64,000 nucleotides of DNA from contig CAYLMM010000005.1 in assembly GCA_964384825.1 (NCBI GenBank), positions 1 to 64,000 of the forward strand, read 5' to 3'. The notes under the pieces were generated by a model. It worked only from the letters and a program-made list of their open reading frames with translations, did no database searches and was not told where the DNA came from. The stretch is from CAYLMM01 sp964384825. Its GTDB lineage: Bacteria > Krumholzibacteriota > Krumholzibacteriia > LZORAL124-64-63. Positions 54,489-61,909 of the stretch are shown piece by piece (positions within the stretch are counted from its first letter, which is position 1; each line of letters begins with the position of its first letter). Position numbers and translations under genes: made by a program.

Positions 54489-55409
54489 TTGCTGCGCAGG
54501 ACCTACACATTCCTCTACGTACCCGAGGATCTCGCCGAGACGCGTGAACTGAAGTTCTCGCGTCGTGCGCTGCTGTCCGTCGGCGCGGTTTTGTCGGTCT
54601 GCCTGCTGGCGACCGTCTTCTACGCGGTGGGTCTGTTCGAGGGCACCAGCTGGCTGCCGGGAGGATCGCGGATCCAGCGCCACGCGACCGAGGTCTCGGC
54701 CCGGGCCGATCTGATGGAGAGCAAGGTCGCCCGTCTGCGCGAGGATCTGGATCAGTCCTTCGCCATGCACGAGCAGGTCGCCACGGCGATGGGCCTCGAG
54801 CCCCTGGACGCGGACGTGCGCGAGGCCGGCATCGGCGGGCGTCGCCCCGCGGTCTCGGTGGCCGATCTGGGCGACGGCGAATCCTCGGATCTGATCGTCC
54901 TGCAGTCCGCGCTGGACAAGATGCTGCGCCAGGCCAACATCCAGCACCAGGGCTACCGGGCCCTGCTGGACACCCTGTCGGGCCGCGAATCGGTTCTGGA
55001 CCATCTGCCCTCGATCCGGCCGGTCGACGTCGGCTGGCTCAGCTCGCGCTACGGGAAGCGGAAGGATCCCTTCACCGGGAAGCTGGCCTTCCACCGGGGG
55101 CTGGACTATTCGATCCCCTTCGGGACGCCGGTGCGGGCCACCGCCGCGGGCGTCGTCGTCTCCGTCCGCAACGACCGCGGGCTGGGACGGGTGATCAAGA
55201 TCGATCACGGCAACCGCATCACCACCCGGTACGCCCATCTCTCGCGCTGGCTGGTCAAAAAGGGCGATCGCGTCGTCCGGGGCCAGGTCATCGCCGAGTC
55301 CGGCAGCTCCGGGCGCTCCACCGCGCCGCATCTGCACTACGAGGTGGCGGTGGACGGCCGGCACGTGAATCCGCTGCCCTACGTGCTGGACTCCTACGCG
55401 ATCCGCTGA
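54489..55409 (+). CDS. Membrane-anchored M23 (LytM/EnvC-type) peptidase
   Basis: The 306-residue protein has a cytosolic N-terminus typical of the group (RRTYTFLYVPEDLAETRELK) and one membrane helix (about 30-50). A coiled coil spans about 70-165 (ARADLMESKVARLREDLDQ). The M23 domain has zinc ligands in FHRGLDYSIPFGTPV and PHLHYEVAVDG, with HGNRITTRYAHLS between. These enzymes cut peptide crosslinks of peptidoglycan or activate amidases. An amidase_3 gene follows, which fits the EnvC-amidase pairing. TTG 54489 has GGGAGG 11 bases upstream; ATG 54462 is an alternative start closer to the promoter. Confidence 0.85.
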   Translation: MLRRTYTFLYVPEDLAETRELKFSRRALLSVGAVLSVCLLATVFYAVGLFEGTSWLPGGSRIQRHATEVSARADLMESKVARLREDLDQSFAMHEQVATAMGLEPLDADVREAGIGGRRPAVSVADLGDGESSDLIVLQSALDKMLRQANIQHQGYRALLDTLSGRESVLDHLPSIRPVDVGWLSSRYGKRKDPFTGKLAFHRGLDYSIPFGTPVRATAAGVVVSVRNDRGLGRVIKIDHGNRITTRYAHLSRWLVKKGDRVVRGQVIAESGSSGRSTAPHLHYEVAVDGRHVNPLPYVLDSYAIR

Positions 55410-55428
55410 AATCGACATCATCTCCTGT

Positions 55429-55456
55429 TTGCATCGGTCGTGACCTGTGATACTTT
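55429..55456 (+). promoter_or_regulatory. Sigma-70 promoter of the amidase gene
   Basis: TTGCAT (55429-55434), a 16-bp spacer and TACTTT (55451-55456). Confidence 0.5.
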
Positions 55457-55504
55457 TTCCACGCCCGCTCCATGCGGGGGCGGGAAGAGGAGCGCCGATC
55501 GGGC

Positions 55505-56851
55505 ATGAGGCCTATCCGGATCAGAAAATCGCGCCGCATCGGTGTTGCGATGCCGTACGCCGTCCTGTGGGCGGCGTTGTGCCTGCTGATCGCCGGGGCC
55601 GGCGAAGCGCGGGCCGCGGTGTTCGTCGACCAGGTTCGGTACTGGACGGCCCCCGATCATACGCGCATCGTGCTGGATCTTTCCGGGCCGGCGCGCTACG
55701 AGGTCCGGCGAGTCGGCGATCCCGAGCGGATCGCCGTCAACGTTCCCGGCGCCCGGTTCCGCGGGACCGCGAAGATTCCGGTCGGCGACGGGGTGATCGA
55801 GCGGATCCGGCGCAACGCGCTGCGCTCGCGGGCCCAGGTGGTTCTGGATCTGGAATCGGCGCGGGAATACCGGCACTTCGTCCTGAAGGCGGCGGCCGGC
55901 CGGCCGGACCGCATCGTGATCGACGTCTTCCGCGGATCGCAGCGCCCGGCCGGCGAGGCGGCCACGGTGGAGGCCGCGCCCGCGCCCGAACCGAAGCCGC
56001 AGACGGCACCCTTTACCGTCGTGATCGATCCGGGGCACGGCGGGATGGATCCCGGAGCCATCCGCAACGGTGTGCGCGAGAAGGACGTCGTGCTGAAGAT
56101 CGCCCGGGAACTGGCGGCGATCTTCGACGACCGCCCCGGCTACCGGGCCGTTCTGACGCGCAAGGGAGATTATTTCGTCAGCCTGGCCGACCGGGTGAAG
56201 TTCGCCAAGCGCGAGGGGGGGGACATGTTCCTCTCCATCCACGCCAACACCAATCGCAAGCGGACGCTCAAGGGGATGGAAGTCTATTTCCTCTCGTTGA
56301 AGGGGGCGACCGATCGCGAGGCGCGGGAGCTGGCGGACAAGGAGAACGCGTCCGATCTGGTGGGCCTGATGCCCGAGGATCACCGGGGCGACGAGGTCCT
56401 CTCGATCCTGATGGATCTGAGGATGTCCCGGGTCCTGGACAATTCGAGCCGGCTGGCCGAGCAGATCCTTGGCGCCGCCCGCCGTTCCGACGTGGTCGGG
56501 GGGCGCAAGGTGAAGCAGGCCGGCTTCCAGGTCCTGAAGTCGCTGGCGATGCCCTCGGCCCTGGTCGAGACGGCCTATCTGTCGAACTCGTCGGACCGCG
56601 AGCTGCTGTCGTCGGCTTCGGGGCGGCGGAGGCTGGCCCAGGTCATCGCCGACGGCGTGTTCATCCATCGCGGGGACGAGGTGATCGCGGCCGGCGAACG
56701 GACGTGGTCGCGCGTCTACCGCGTCGAGCGCGGCGATACGCTCTGGGAGCTGGCGCGGGATCACGGCACGACGATCACCGAGATCCGCGAACGCAACGGA
56801 CTGAAGTCGAGCGGCCTGCTGGTGGGGCAGAAATTGAAACTCCCGCAGTGA
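55505..56851 (+). CDS. N-acetylmuramoyl-L-alanine amidase (AMIN + amidase_3 + LysM)
   Basis: The 448-residue protein has a signal peptide (about 15-38, ending GEARAA). An AMIN domain follows at about 40-145 (VDQVRYWTAPDHTRIVLDLS), then a zinc amidase_3 domain at about 170-390. Its ligands are His178 (VIDPGHGG), Glu192 (VREKDVVLKIA) and the His of LSIHANT; the catalytic Glu is in ALVETAYLSN. One LysM domain ends the protein (YRVERGDTLWELARDHGTTI). It cleaves the bond between MurNAc and the stem peptide at septa. The blocking helix seen in EnvC-regulated amidases may be the insert near residues 270-320. Start ATG 55505 was favoured; ATG 55472 is in frame. Confidence 0.92.
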   Translation: MRPIRIRKSRRIGVAMPYAVLWAALCLLIAGAGEARAAVFVDQVRYWTAPDHTRIVLDLSGPARYEVRRVGDPERIAVNVPGARFRGTAKIPVGDGVIERIRRNALRSRAQVVLDLESAREYRHFVLKAAAGRPDRIVIDVFRGSQRPAGEAATVEAAPAPEPKPQTAPFTVVIDPGHGGMDPGAIRNGVREKDVVLKIARELAAIFDDRPGYRAVLTRKGDYFVSLADRVKFAKREGGDMFLSIHANTNRKRTLKGMEVYFLSLKGATDREARELADKENASDLVGLMPEDHRGDEVLSILMDLRMSRVLDNSSRLAEQILGAARRSDVVGGRKVKQAGFQVLKSLAMPSALVETAYLSNSSDRELLSSASGRRRLAQVIADGVFIHRGDEVIAAGERTWSRVYRVERGDTLWELARDHGTTITEIRERNGLKSSGLLVGQKLKLPQ

Positions 56852-56861
56852 CGGGGCACCG

Positions 56862-57791
56862 ATGAATCGTCTCGGATTGAAGATCTTCTGCTTTCTGGTC
56901 GCGGTGATCATCTGGATCCAGGTCGCCGGCGGGCATGTCGTGGTGCGCGAGGTCCGACTGCCCCTCGATCTGGCCGGCCTGCAGCCCGGGCTGACGCTGG
57001 TGGGCAACGAGTGGCCCGATTCGGTGCCCGTGCGCGCCCAGGGCAGCAAGTGGCAGTTCTTCCTGAACCGCTATTTCGGACGGGACCTGGGCCATGTCAT
57101 GGTCGATCTGGGACAGGTCGAGGCGCCGACCGATCTGCTGCGCGAGATCACCGTCAACGACGTGGAATCGCCGTTGGCCGATCTCGACATCTCGCCTCCG
57201 CTCTGGCTCCGCCTGAACGTCGACCGCCTGGATTCCCTGCGCGTACCGGTCGCCGTCCACCTGGTCGGCGTGCTGCCCGGAGACAGGATGCTGATGGAGC
57301 CGGTGACCGCCGAGCCCGATTCGGTGGTGCTGACCGGCCCGACGCGCTTCCTGGACGGGGCCGCCGCCCGGACCGAGCCCCTCGATCTGGCCAAGCAGCG
57401 CGACAGCGCTCGCCCGGAGCGAAGGATCGTCGCCTCCGACCCGTTTCTGAATCCGCGGCCCGAGGCCGTGGAACTGGCGCTCTCGGTGGCGCCGGTGGCC
57501 AGCCGCAACTTCGAACACGTCCCGGTCGTGCCCCTGGTCGATGCGGGGCAGCCGTCGGTCGAGGTCTTCCCGCCGGTGGCGAATCTGACCGTCCGCGGGC
57601 CGGCCGATTCGGTCCGCGTCGTCACGGCCGCGGATCTGTCGGTGACCGTCTCGCTGACCGGTCTCGAACCGGGGGTCCACCACCTGGGGGCGCAGGTCCT
57701 CCTGCCGGAGCGCTTCGGCCTGGTTTCCCTCGAGCCCGATGAATTCATGGTCGTGATCGGCAACGGGGCTGGCGCCGGGGGCGATCGCTGA
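56862..57791 (+). CDS. YbbR/CdaR-like domain protein
   Basis: The 309-residue protein has one N-terminal membrane helix (LKIFCFLVAVIIWIQVAG) and then three or so YbbR-type beta domains, e.g. VREVRLPLDLAGLQPGLTLV, RVPVAVHLVGVLPGDRML and FEHVPVVPLVDAG. In Firmicutes CdaR controls the diadenylate cyclase CdaA, and the pair often sits next to glmM. Here no cdaA is present, and the gene sits 10 bp after the amidase. It may be a general envelope scaffold. The ATG at 56862 lacks a strong ribosome site, so translation may be coupled to the amidase. Confidence 0.78.
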   Translation: MNRLGLKIFCFLVAVIIWIQVAGGHVVVREVRLPLDLAGLQPGLTLVGNEWPDSVPVRAQGSKWQFFLNRYFGRDLGHVMVDLGQVEAPTDLLREITVNDVESPLADLDISPPLWLRLNVDRLDSLRVPVAVHLVGVLPGDRMLMEPVTAEPDSVVLTGPTRFLDGAAARTEPLDLAKQRDSARPERRIVASDPFLNPRPEAVELALSVAPVASRNFEHVPVVPLVDAGQPSVEVFPPVANLTVRGPADSVRVVTAADLSVTVSLTGLEPGVHHLGAQVLLPERFGLVSLEPDEFMVVIGNGAGAGGDR

Positions 57792-57852
57792 TCAACTTGT
57801 CCCGATCGGGGCCGCGAGAACGCATCGAATCCAACGCTGACGGGAGTAGGAC

Positions 57853-59127
57853 ATGGATCTGCGCTACCGGCGTCCCAAGGGGACGCGGGACATCCTCCTC
57901 GAAGAGGTAGAACGCTGGCACTGGTGCGAGGAGCGCTGGCGCGAGGTGCTGGAGAGGTTCGGCTTCGGCGAGATCCGCACGCCGCTGATCGAGCCGACCG
58001 ACCTGTTCACCCGCTCGGTGGGCGAGGGGACCGACATCGTCGACAAGGAGATGTACACCTTCCAGACCAAGGGGAACGAGAGCCTGACCCTGCGGCCGGA
58101 GGCGACCGCCTCGGTGGTGCGCGCGTACCTGGAGAACGGTCTCACGCGCCAGCCGGGCACCCTGAAGTTCTATTACATGGGGCCGATGTTCCGGTACGAC
58201 CGGCCCCAGGCCGGCCGCTACCGCCAGTTCCACCAGGTGGGAGTGGAGGCGATCGGATCGTCCAGCCCGGTGCTCGACGCCGAGGTCATCCGCACGGCCA
58301 TGGCCCTTTTCGAGGCCGTCGACGCGGAATCGCTGACCGTCCAGATCAACAGCATCGGCTGCCCGGAATGCCGGCCCGCCTACGTGGCCGACCTGCGCGC
58401 CTGGGCCTCGGCCCACGCCGATCTCTTCTGCCGCACCTGCCAGGCCAGGATCGAGGTCAACCCCCTGCGGCTCTTCGACTGCAAGGAGGAGAGCTGCCAG
58501 GAGGCCCTGGGCGGGTTCCGCCCGATCTCCGAATCCCTCTGCGACCGGTGCCGCGAACATCATTCGGTCCTGCGCGAGGCGCTGGATGATCTGGGAGTCG
58601 ATTTCGAGGAGGCGCCCAACCTGGTGCGCGGCCTCGACTACTACACCCGCACCACCTTCGAGATCTCGGCGCGGCAGGATCTGCGCCAGAGCGCCCTCTG
58701 CGGGGGCGGACGCTACGACGGTCTTGTCGCCCAGTGCGGCGGGACCGACACGCCCGCGGTCGGTTTCTCGGTGGGGATCGAACGGGTGATCCGGCATCTC
58801 TACCCCGATGCGGTGGACCCCCAGCGCAGCCGCCAGTCGAAAGTCGACGTGTACATGGTCTGTCTCGGCCCCGCGGCCCAGTCCTACGGCCTGGTGCATT
58901 CCGACCTGCTGCGCGGTTTCTGCCGCGTCGAGGTCGACACCACCGGCCGGTCGGCCAAGGCCCAGATGAAATCCGCGGACAGCCGCGGCGCCAAGATCGT
59001 TCTGATCGCCGGCGACGACGAGATCGCCGACGGATCCTTCCAACTCAAGAATCTGCAAACCGGTCACCAGGAGGCGGTCCAGCACGGGGCGCTGCTCTCG
59101 GTGGTGCGGGAGGTGCTCGACCTGTGA
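57853..59127 (+). CDS. hisS: Histidyl-tRNA synthetase
   Basis: The 424-residue class II synthetase has the family start YRRPKGTRDILLEE, motif 1 region TPLIEPTDLFTRSVGEGTD, motif 2 YYMGPMFRYDRPQAGRYRQF, the histidine-binding LVRGLDYYTRTTFEI and CGGGRYDGLVAQCGG, and an anticodon-binding domain at the C-terminus (VDVYMVCLGPAAQSYGL). It charges tRNA-His. The insertion between motifs 2 and 3 contains several cysteines (CPECRPAYVADLR, FCRTCQ, LCDRCREHH), a possible zinc site found in some bacterial HisRS. GGGAGTAGGA precedes the ATG. The stop overlaps aspS. Confidence 0.97.
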   Translation: MDLRYRRPKGTRDILLEEVERWHWCEERWREVLERFGFGEIRTPLIEPTDLFTRSVGEGTDIVDKEMYTFQTKGNESLTLRPEATASVVRAYLENGLTRQPGTLKFYYMGPMFRYDRPQAGRYRQFHQVGVEAIGSSSPVLDAEVIRTAMALFEAVDAESLTVQINSIGCPECRPAYVADLRAWASAHADLFCRTCQARIEVNPLRLFDCKEESCQEALGGFRPISESLCDRCREHHSVLREALDDLGVDFEEAPNLVRGLDYYTRTTFEISARQDLRQSALCGGGRYDGLVAQCGGTDTPAVGFSVGIERVIRHLYPDAVDPQRSRQSKVDVYMVCLGPAAQSYGLVHSDLLRGFCRVEVDTTGRSAKAQMKSADSRGAKIVLIAGDDEIADGSFQLKNLQTGHQEAVQHGALLSVVREVLDL

Positions 59128-60905
59128 CAGGAATGAACGGAACGCCGCTGCGGACCCACCGCTGCGGCGAGATCAACGTGGAAATGGCCGGGGCGGAAGT
59201 CCGCCTGGCCGGCTGGGCGGGCAAGATCCGCGAGATGGGCGGCGTGACCTTCATCGGTCTGCGCGACCGCTGGGGCGTGGTGCAGGTCGTCTTCGAGAGC
59301 GACGAACTGGTCGCCGCGGCCCGTCAGGTGAAGCTCGAATCGGTGATCTCGATATCCGGGCGCGTCCGTCCGCGTCCCGAGGGCATGGTCAACGAACAGA
59401 TGGCCACCGGGGCGGTGGAGGTCGTGGTCGAGGGGATGACCCTGCTGAACGGCTGCGTGCCGTTGCCCTTCCAGGTCGACCAGGCAGGGCAGGCCTCGGA
59501 CGAACTGCGTCTCAAGTACCGCTACATCGATCTGCGCAATCCGCGCATGGCCAGGAATCTCGAGGTCCGGCACCGCGTCGCCCAGTCGGTGCGCACCTTC
59601 CTCTCGGGGGAGGATTTCCTGGAGATCGAGACCCCCCTGCTGATCAAGACGACCCCCGAGGGGGCCCGCGACTACGTGGTCCCGAGCCGCGTCCAGAAGG
59701 GCACGTTCTACGCTCTGCCCCAGTCGCCCCAGCTCTACAAGCAGATTTTGATGGTCTCGGGCGTCGACCGCTATTTCCAGCTGCCCCGTTGTCTGCGCGA
59801 CGAGGATCTGCGCAAGGACCGGCAGCCGGAGCACACCCAGATCGACATGGAGATGAGCTTCGTCACCGAGGCGGAGGTCTACGATCTTGTCGAGCGGATG
59901 ATGGCCAAGCTCTGCCGCGAATCGATCGGCCTGGAGGTCGAAACGCCCTTCCCGCGCATCAGCTACCGCGACGCGATGAACCTCTACGGTTCGGACAAGC
60001 CCGATCTGCGCTTCGGCTGCCCGATCCAGGATCTCGCCGAAGCGGTGCCGGGCTGCGGCTTCGGCGTGTTCGAGAAGGCCGTCGAGGCCGGCGGCGCCGT
60101 GCGGGCGATCTTCGCGCGCGGACTCTCGGGCTACAGCCGCAAGCAGATCGGCGAACTGGAAGAGATCGCCAAGCGCCGCGGCGCCGGCGGCCTGGCCTTC
60201 ACCAAGGTCACCGCCGAGGGCTGCGAGGGCGGCATCGCCAAGTTCCTCTCCCCGGAATTCCGGCAGGCGCTGCTGGCCAATCCCGAATGCCGCGAGGGCG
60301 ATCTCGTGCTCTTCGGCGCCGGCGACCCGCAGGTGGCGCTGACGGCCCTGGGCGCGGTGCGCCTCGAACTCGCCGAGCGCGAGGGCTGGGTCCCGCCGGG
60401 TTCCTGGTCCTTCGCCTGGGTGCGCCATTTCCCGATGTTCGAGCCGAACGGCGAAGGCGACGGCTGGACCGCCTGCCATCACATGTTCACCATGCCCGAC
60501 GAGCAGGGTCTGGCCGTGCTGGATTCCGATCCCGGTTCGGTCCACGCCCATCTCTACGACCTGGTCTGCAACGGCGTCGAGCTCGGTTCGGGCAGCATCC
60601 GCGTCCACCGGCGCGACATCCAGGAGAAGATCTTCCGGATCGTGGGCATGGAGCCAGAGGAGTACGAGGCCAAGTTCGGGTTCTTCCTCGAGGCCCTCGA
60701 ACACGGCGCGCCGCCGCACGGCGGGATCGCGCTGGGGCTCGACCGGATCATCATGCTGCTGACCGACAGTCCGTCCCTGCGCGACGTGATCGCGTTTCCG
60801 AAGACCCATCTGGCGACCTCGCCGCTCGACGGGGCGCCGGGGACGATCAGCGGGGCGCAACTCGAGGAGCTGGGGCTGAGCATCGTGCCCGAGAGCGAGG
60901 ATTGA
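59124..60905 (+). CDS. aspS: Aspartyl-tRNA synthetase (bacterial type)
   Basis: The 593-residue protein has an N-terminal OB-fold anticodon domain (VRLAGWAGKIREMGGVTFIG), class II motif 1 (RNLEVRHRVAQSVRTFL type), the QSPQLYKQILMVSG loop, motif 2 (RDEDLRKDRQPEHTQIDME), the bacterial GAD insertion (about 285-430, with RGLSGYSRKQIGELEE), and motif 3 GIALGLDRIIMLL. It charges tRNA-Asp; whether it also charges tRNA-Asn cannot be decided by eye. Start is GTG 59124 overlapping the hisS stop, with GGGAGG 10 bases upstream; ATG 59133 is the alternative. Confidence 0.96.
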   Translation: MTGMNGTPLRTHRCGEINVEMAGAEVRLAGWAGKIREMGGVTFIGLRDRWGVVQVVFESDELVAAARQVKLESVISISGRVRPRPEGMVNEQMATGAVEVVVEGMTLLNGCVPLPFQVDQAGQASDELRLKYRYIDLRNPRMARNLEVRHRVAQSVRTFLSGEDFLEIETPLLIKTTPEGARDYVVPSRVQKGTFYALPQSPQLYKQILMVSGVDRYFQLPRCLRDEDLRKDRQPEHTQIDMEMSFVTEAEVYDLVERMMAKLCRESIGLEVETPFPRISYRDAMNLYGSDKPDLRFGCPIQDLAEAVPGCGFGVFEKAVEAGGAVRAIFARGLSGYSRKQIGELEEIAKRRGAGGLAFTKVTAEGCEGGIAKFLSPEFRQALLANPECREGDLVLFGAGDPQVALTALGAVRLELAEREGWVPPGSWSFAWVRHFPMFEPNGEGDGWTACHHMFTMPDEQGLAVLDSDPGSVHAHLYDLVCNGVELGSGSIRVHRRDIQEKIFRIVGMEPEEYEAKFGFFLEALEHGAPPHGGIALGLDRIIMLLTDSPSLRDVIAFPKTHLATSPLDGAPGTISGAQLEELGLSIVPESED

Positions 60906-61906
60906 TGCCGCAGAACGAGAGCCGCGTCGTCAGCCGCAAGCCGGGGGAGATCCGGATCTCCCTGGCGGACGTCGACCAGTTCGCCCTGCTGGGCGGACGC
61001 GACGCCAACCTGCGCCTGCTGCAGGACCGGTTCGAAGGCACGATCACCGTCCGCGGCGACACCATGCTGCTCAAGGGCGAGAAGTCCGAACTGGATCTGA
61101 TGACGGTTGTCGTGCTGGCCCTGATCGAGATGGTCGAGCACGGCCAGGTGCCGGACGAGGTGACCCTCGGCTACGTTCTGGAGAGGGCCGGCGCGGAGGG
61201 CGAAGCCGAGGATCTCTCCGGAGAGGATCCCCTGTTCTTCGCCTCCGACAGCCGGCGCGCCATTCGGCCCAAGACGACGGGCCAGCGCGACTACGTCGAG
61301 GCGATCCGGGCGCACGACGTGGTCTTCGCGGTGGGGCCGGCCGGTACGGGCAAGACCTATCTCGCGGTCGTGGTGGCCATGGATTTCCTGAAGCGGAGGC
61401 TGGTGGACCGCGTGGTGCTGGTGCGCCCGGCGGTCGAGGCCGGCGAGCAGCTGGGATTCCTGCCCGGCGACCTCCAGGAGAAGATCGATCCCTATCTGCG
61501 CCCCCTGTACGACGCGCTGGCCGACACCCTCGGACCGAGCCAGATCCAGCGGTACATGTCCAGCGGGGTGATCGAGGCGGCGCCGCTGGCGTACATGCGC
61601 GGGCGCACCTTGAACAACGCGTTCGTCATTCTCGACGAGGCCCAGAACACGACTCTCGGCCAGATGAAGATGTTCCTGACGCGGCTCGGCTACCAGTCGA
61701 AGGCGGTCATCACCGGCGACGTGACCCAGATCGATCTGCGGGGCGAGAAGCAGTCGGGCCTGGTGCGGGTGAGGCGGATCCTGGACCGTACCGAGGGAGT
61801 GGCCTTCGTCGATCTGGACCGGCGCGACGTCGTCCGGCATCCGCTGGTGCGGCGCATCGTCGAGGCCTTCCGGATGGCGGAGGACGCGGACGACGGCAAG
61901 GAGTGA
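60905..61906 (+). CDS. PhoH-family P-loop ATPase
   Basis: The 333-residue protein matches PhoH/YbeZ. A short N-terminal domain (about 15-75) is followed by the ATPase with Walker A GPAGTGKTYLAVV, RPAVEAGEQLGFLPGDLQEK, YMRGRTLNNAFVILDEAQN (Walker B), GQMKMFLTRLGYQSK and TGDVTQIDL. PhoH proteins act in RNA metabolism and ribosome maturation with YbeY. Its start codon overlaps the aspS stop (TGATG). The 7TM-HD gene follows after 3 bp, the common phoH-pgpH-ybeY order, with ybeY expected just beyond the window. Confidence 0.93.
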   Translation: MPQNESRVVSRKPGEIRISLADVDQFALLGGRDANLRLLQDRFEGTITVRGDTMLLKGEKSELDLMTVVVLALIEMVEHGQVPDEVTLGYVLERAGAEGEAEDLSGEDPLFFASDSRRAIRPKTTGQRDYVEAIRAHDVVFAVGPAGTGKTYLAVVVAMDFLKRRLVDRVVLVRPAVEAGEQLGFLPGDLQEKIDPYLRPLYDALADTLGPSQIQRYMSSGVIEAAPLAYMRGRTLNNAFVILDEAQNTTLGQMKMFLTRLGYQSKAVITGDVTQIDLRGEKQSGLVRVRRILDRTEGVAFVDLDRRDVVRHPLVRRIVEAFRMAEDADDGKE

Positions 61907-61909
61907 CCC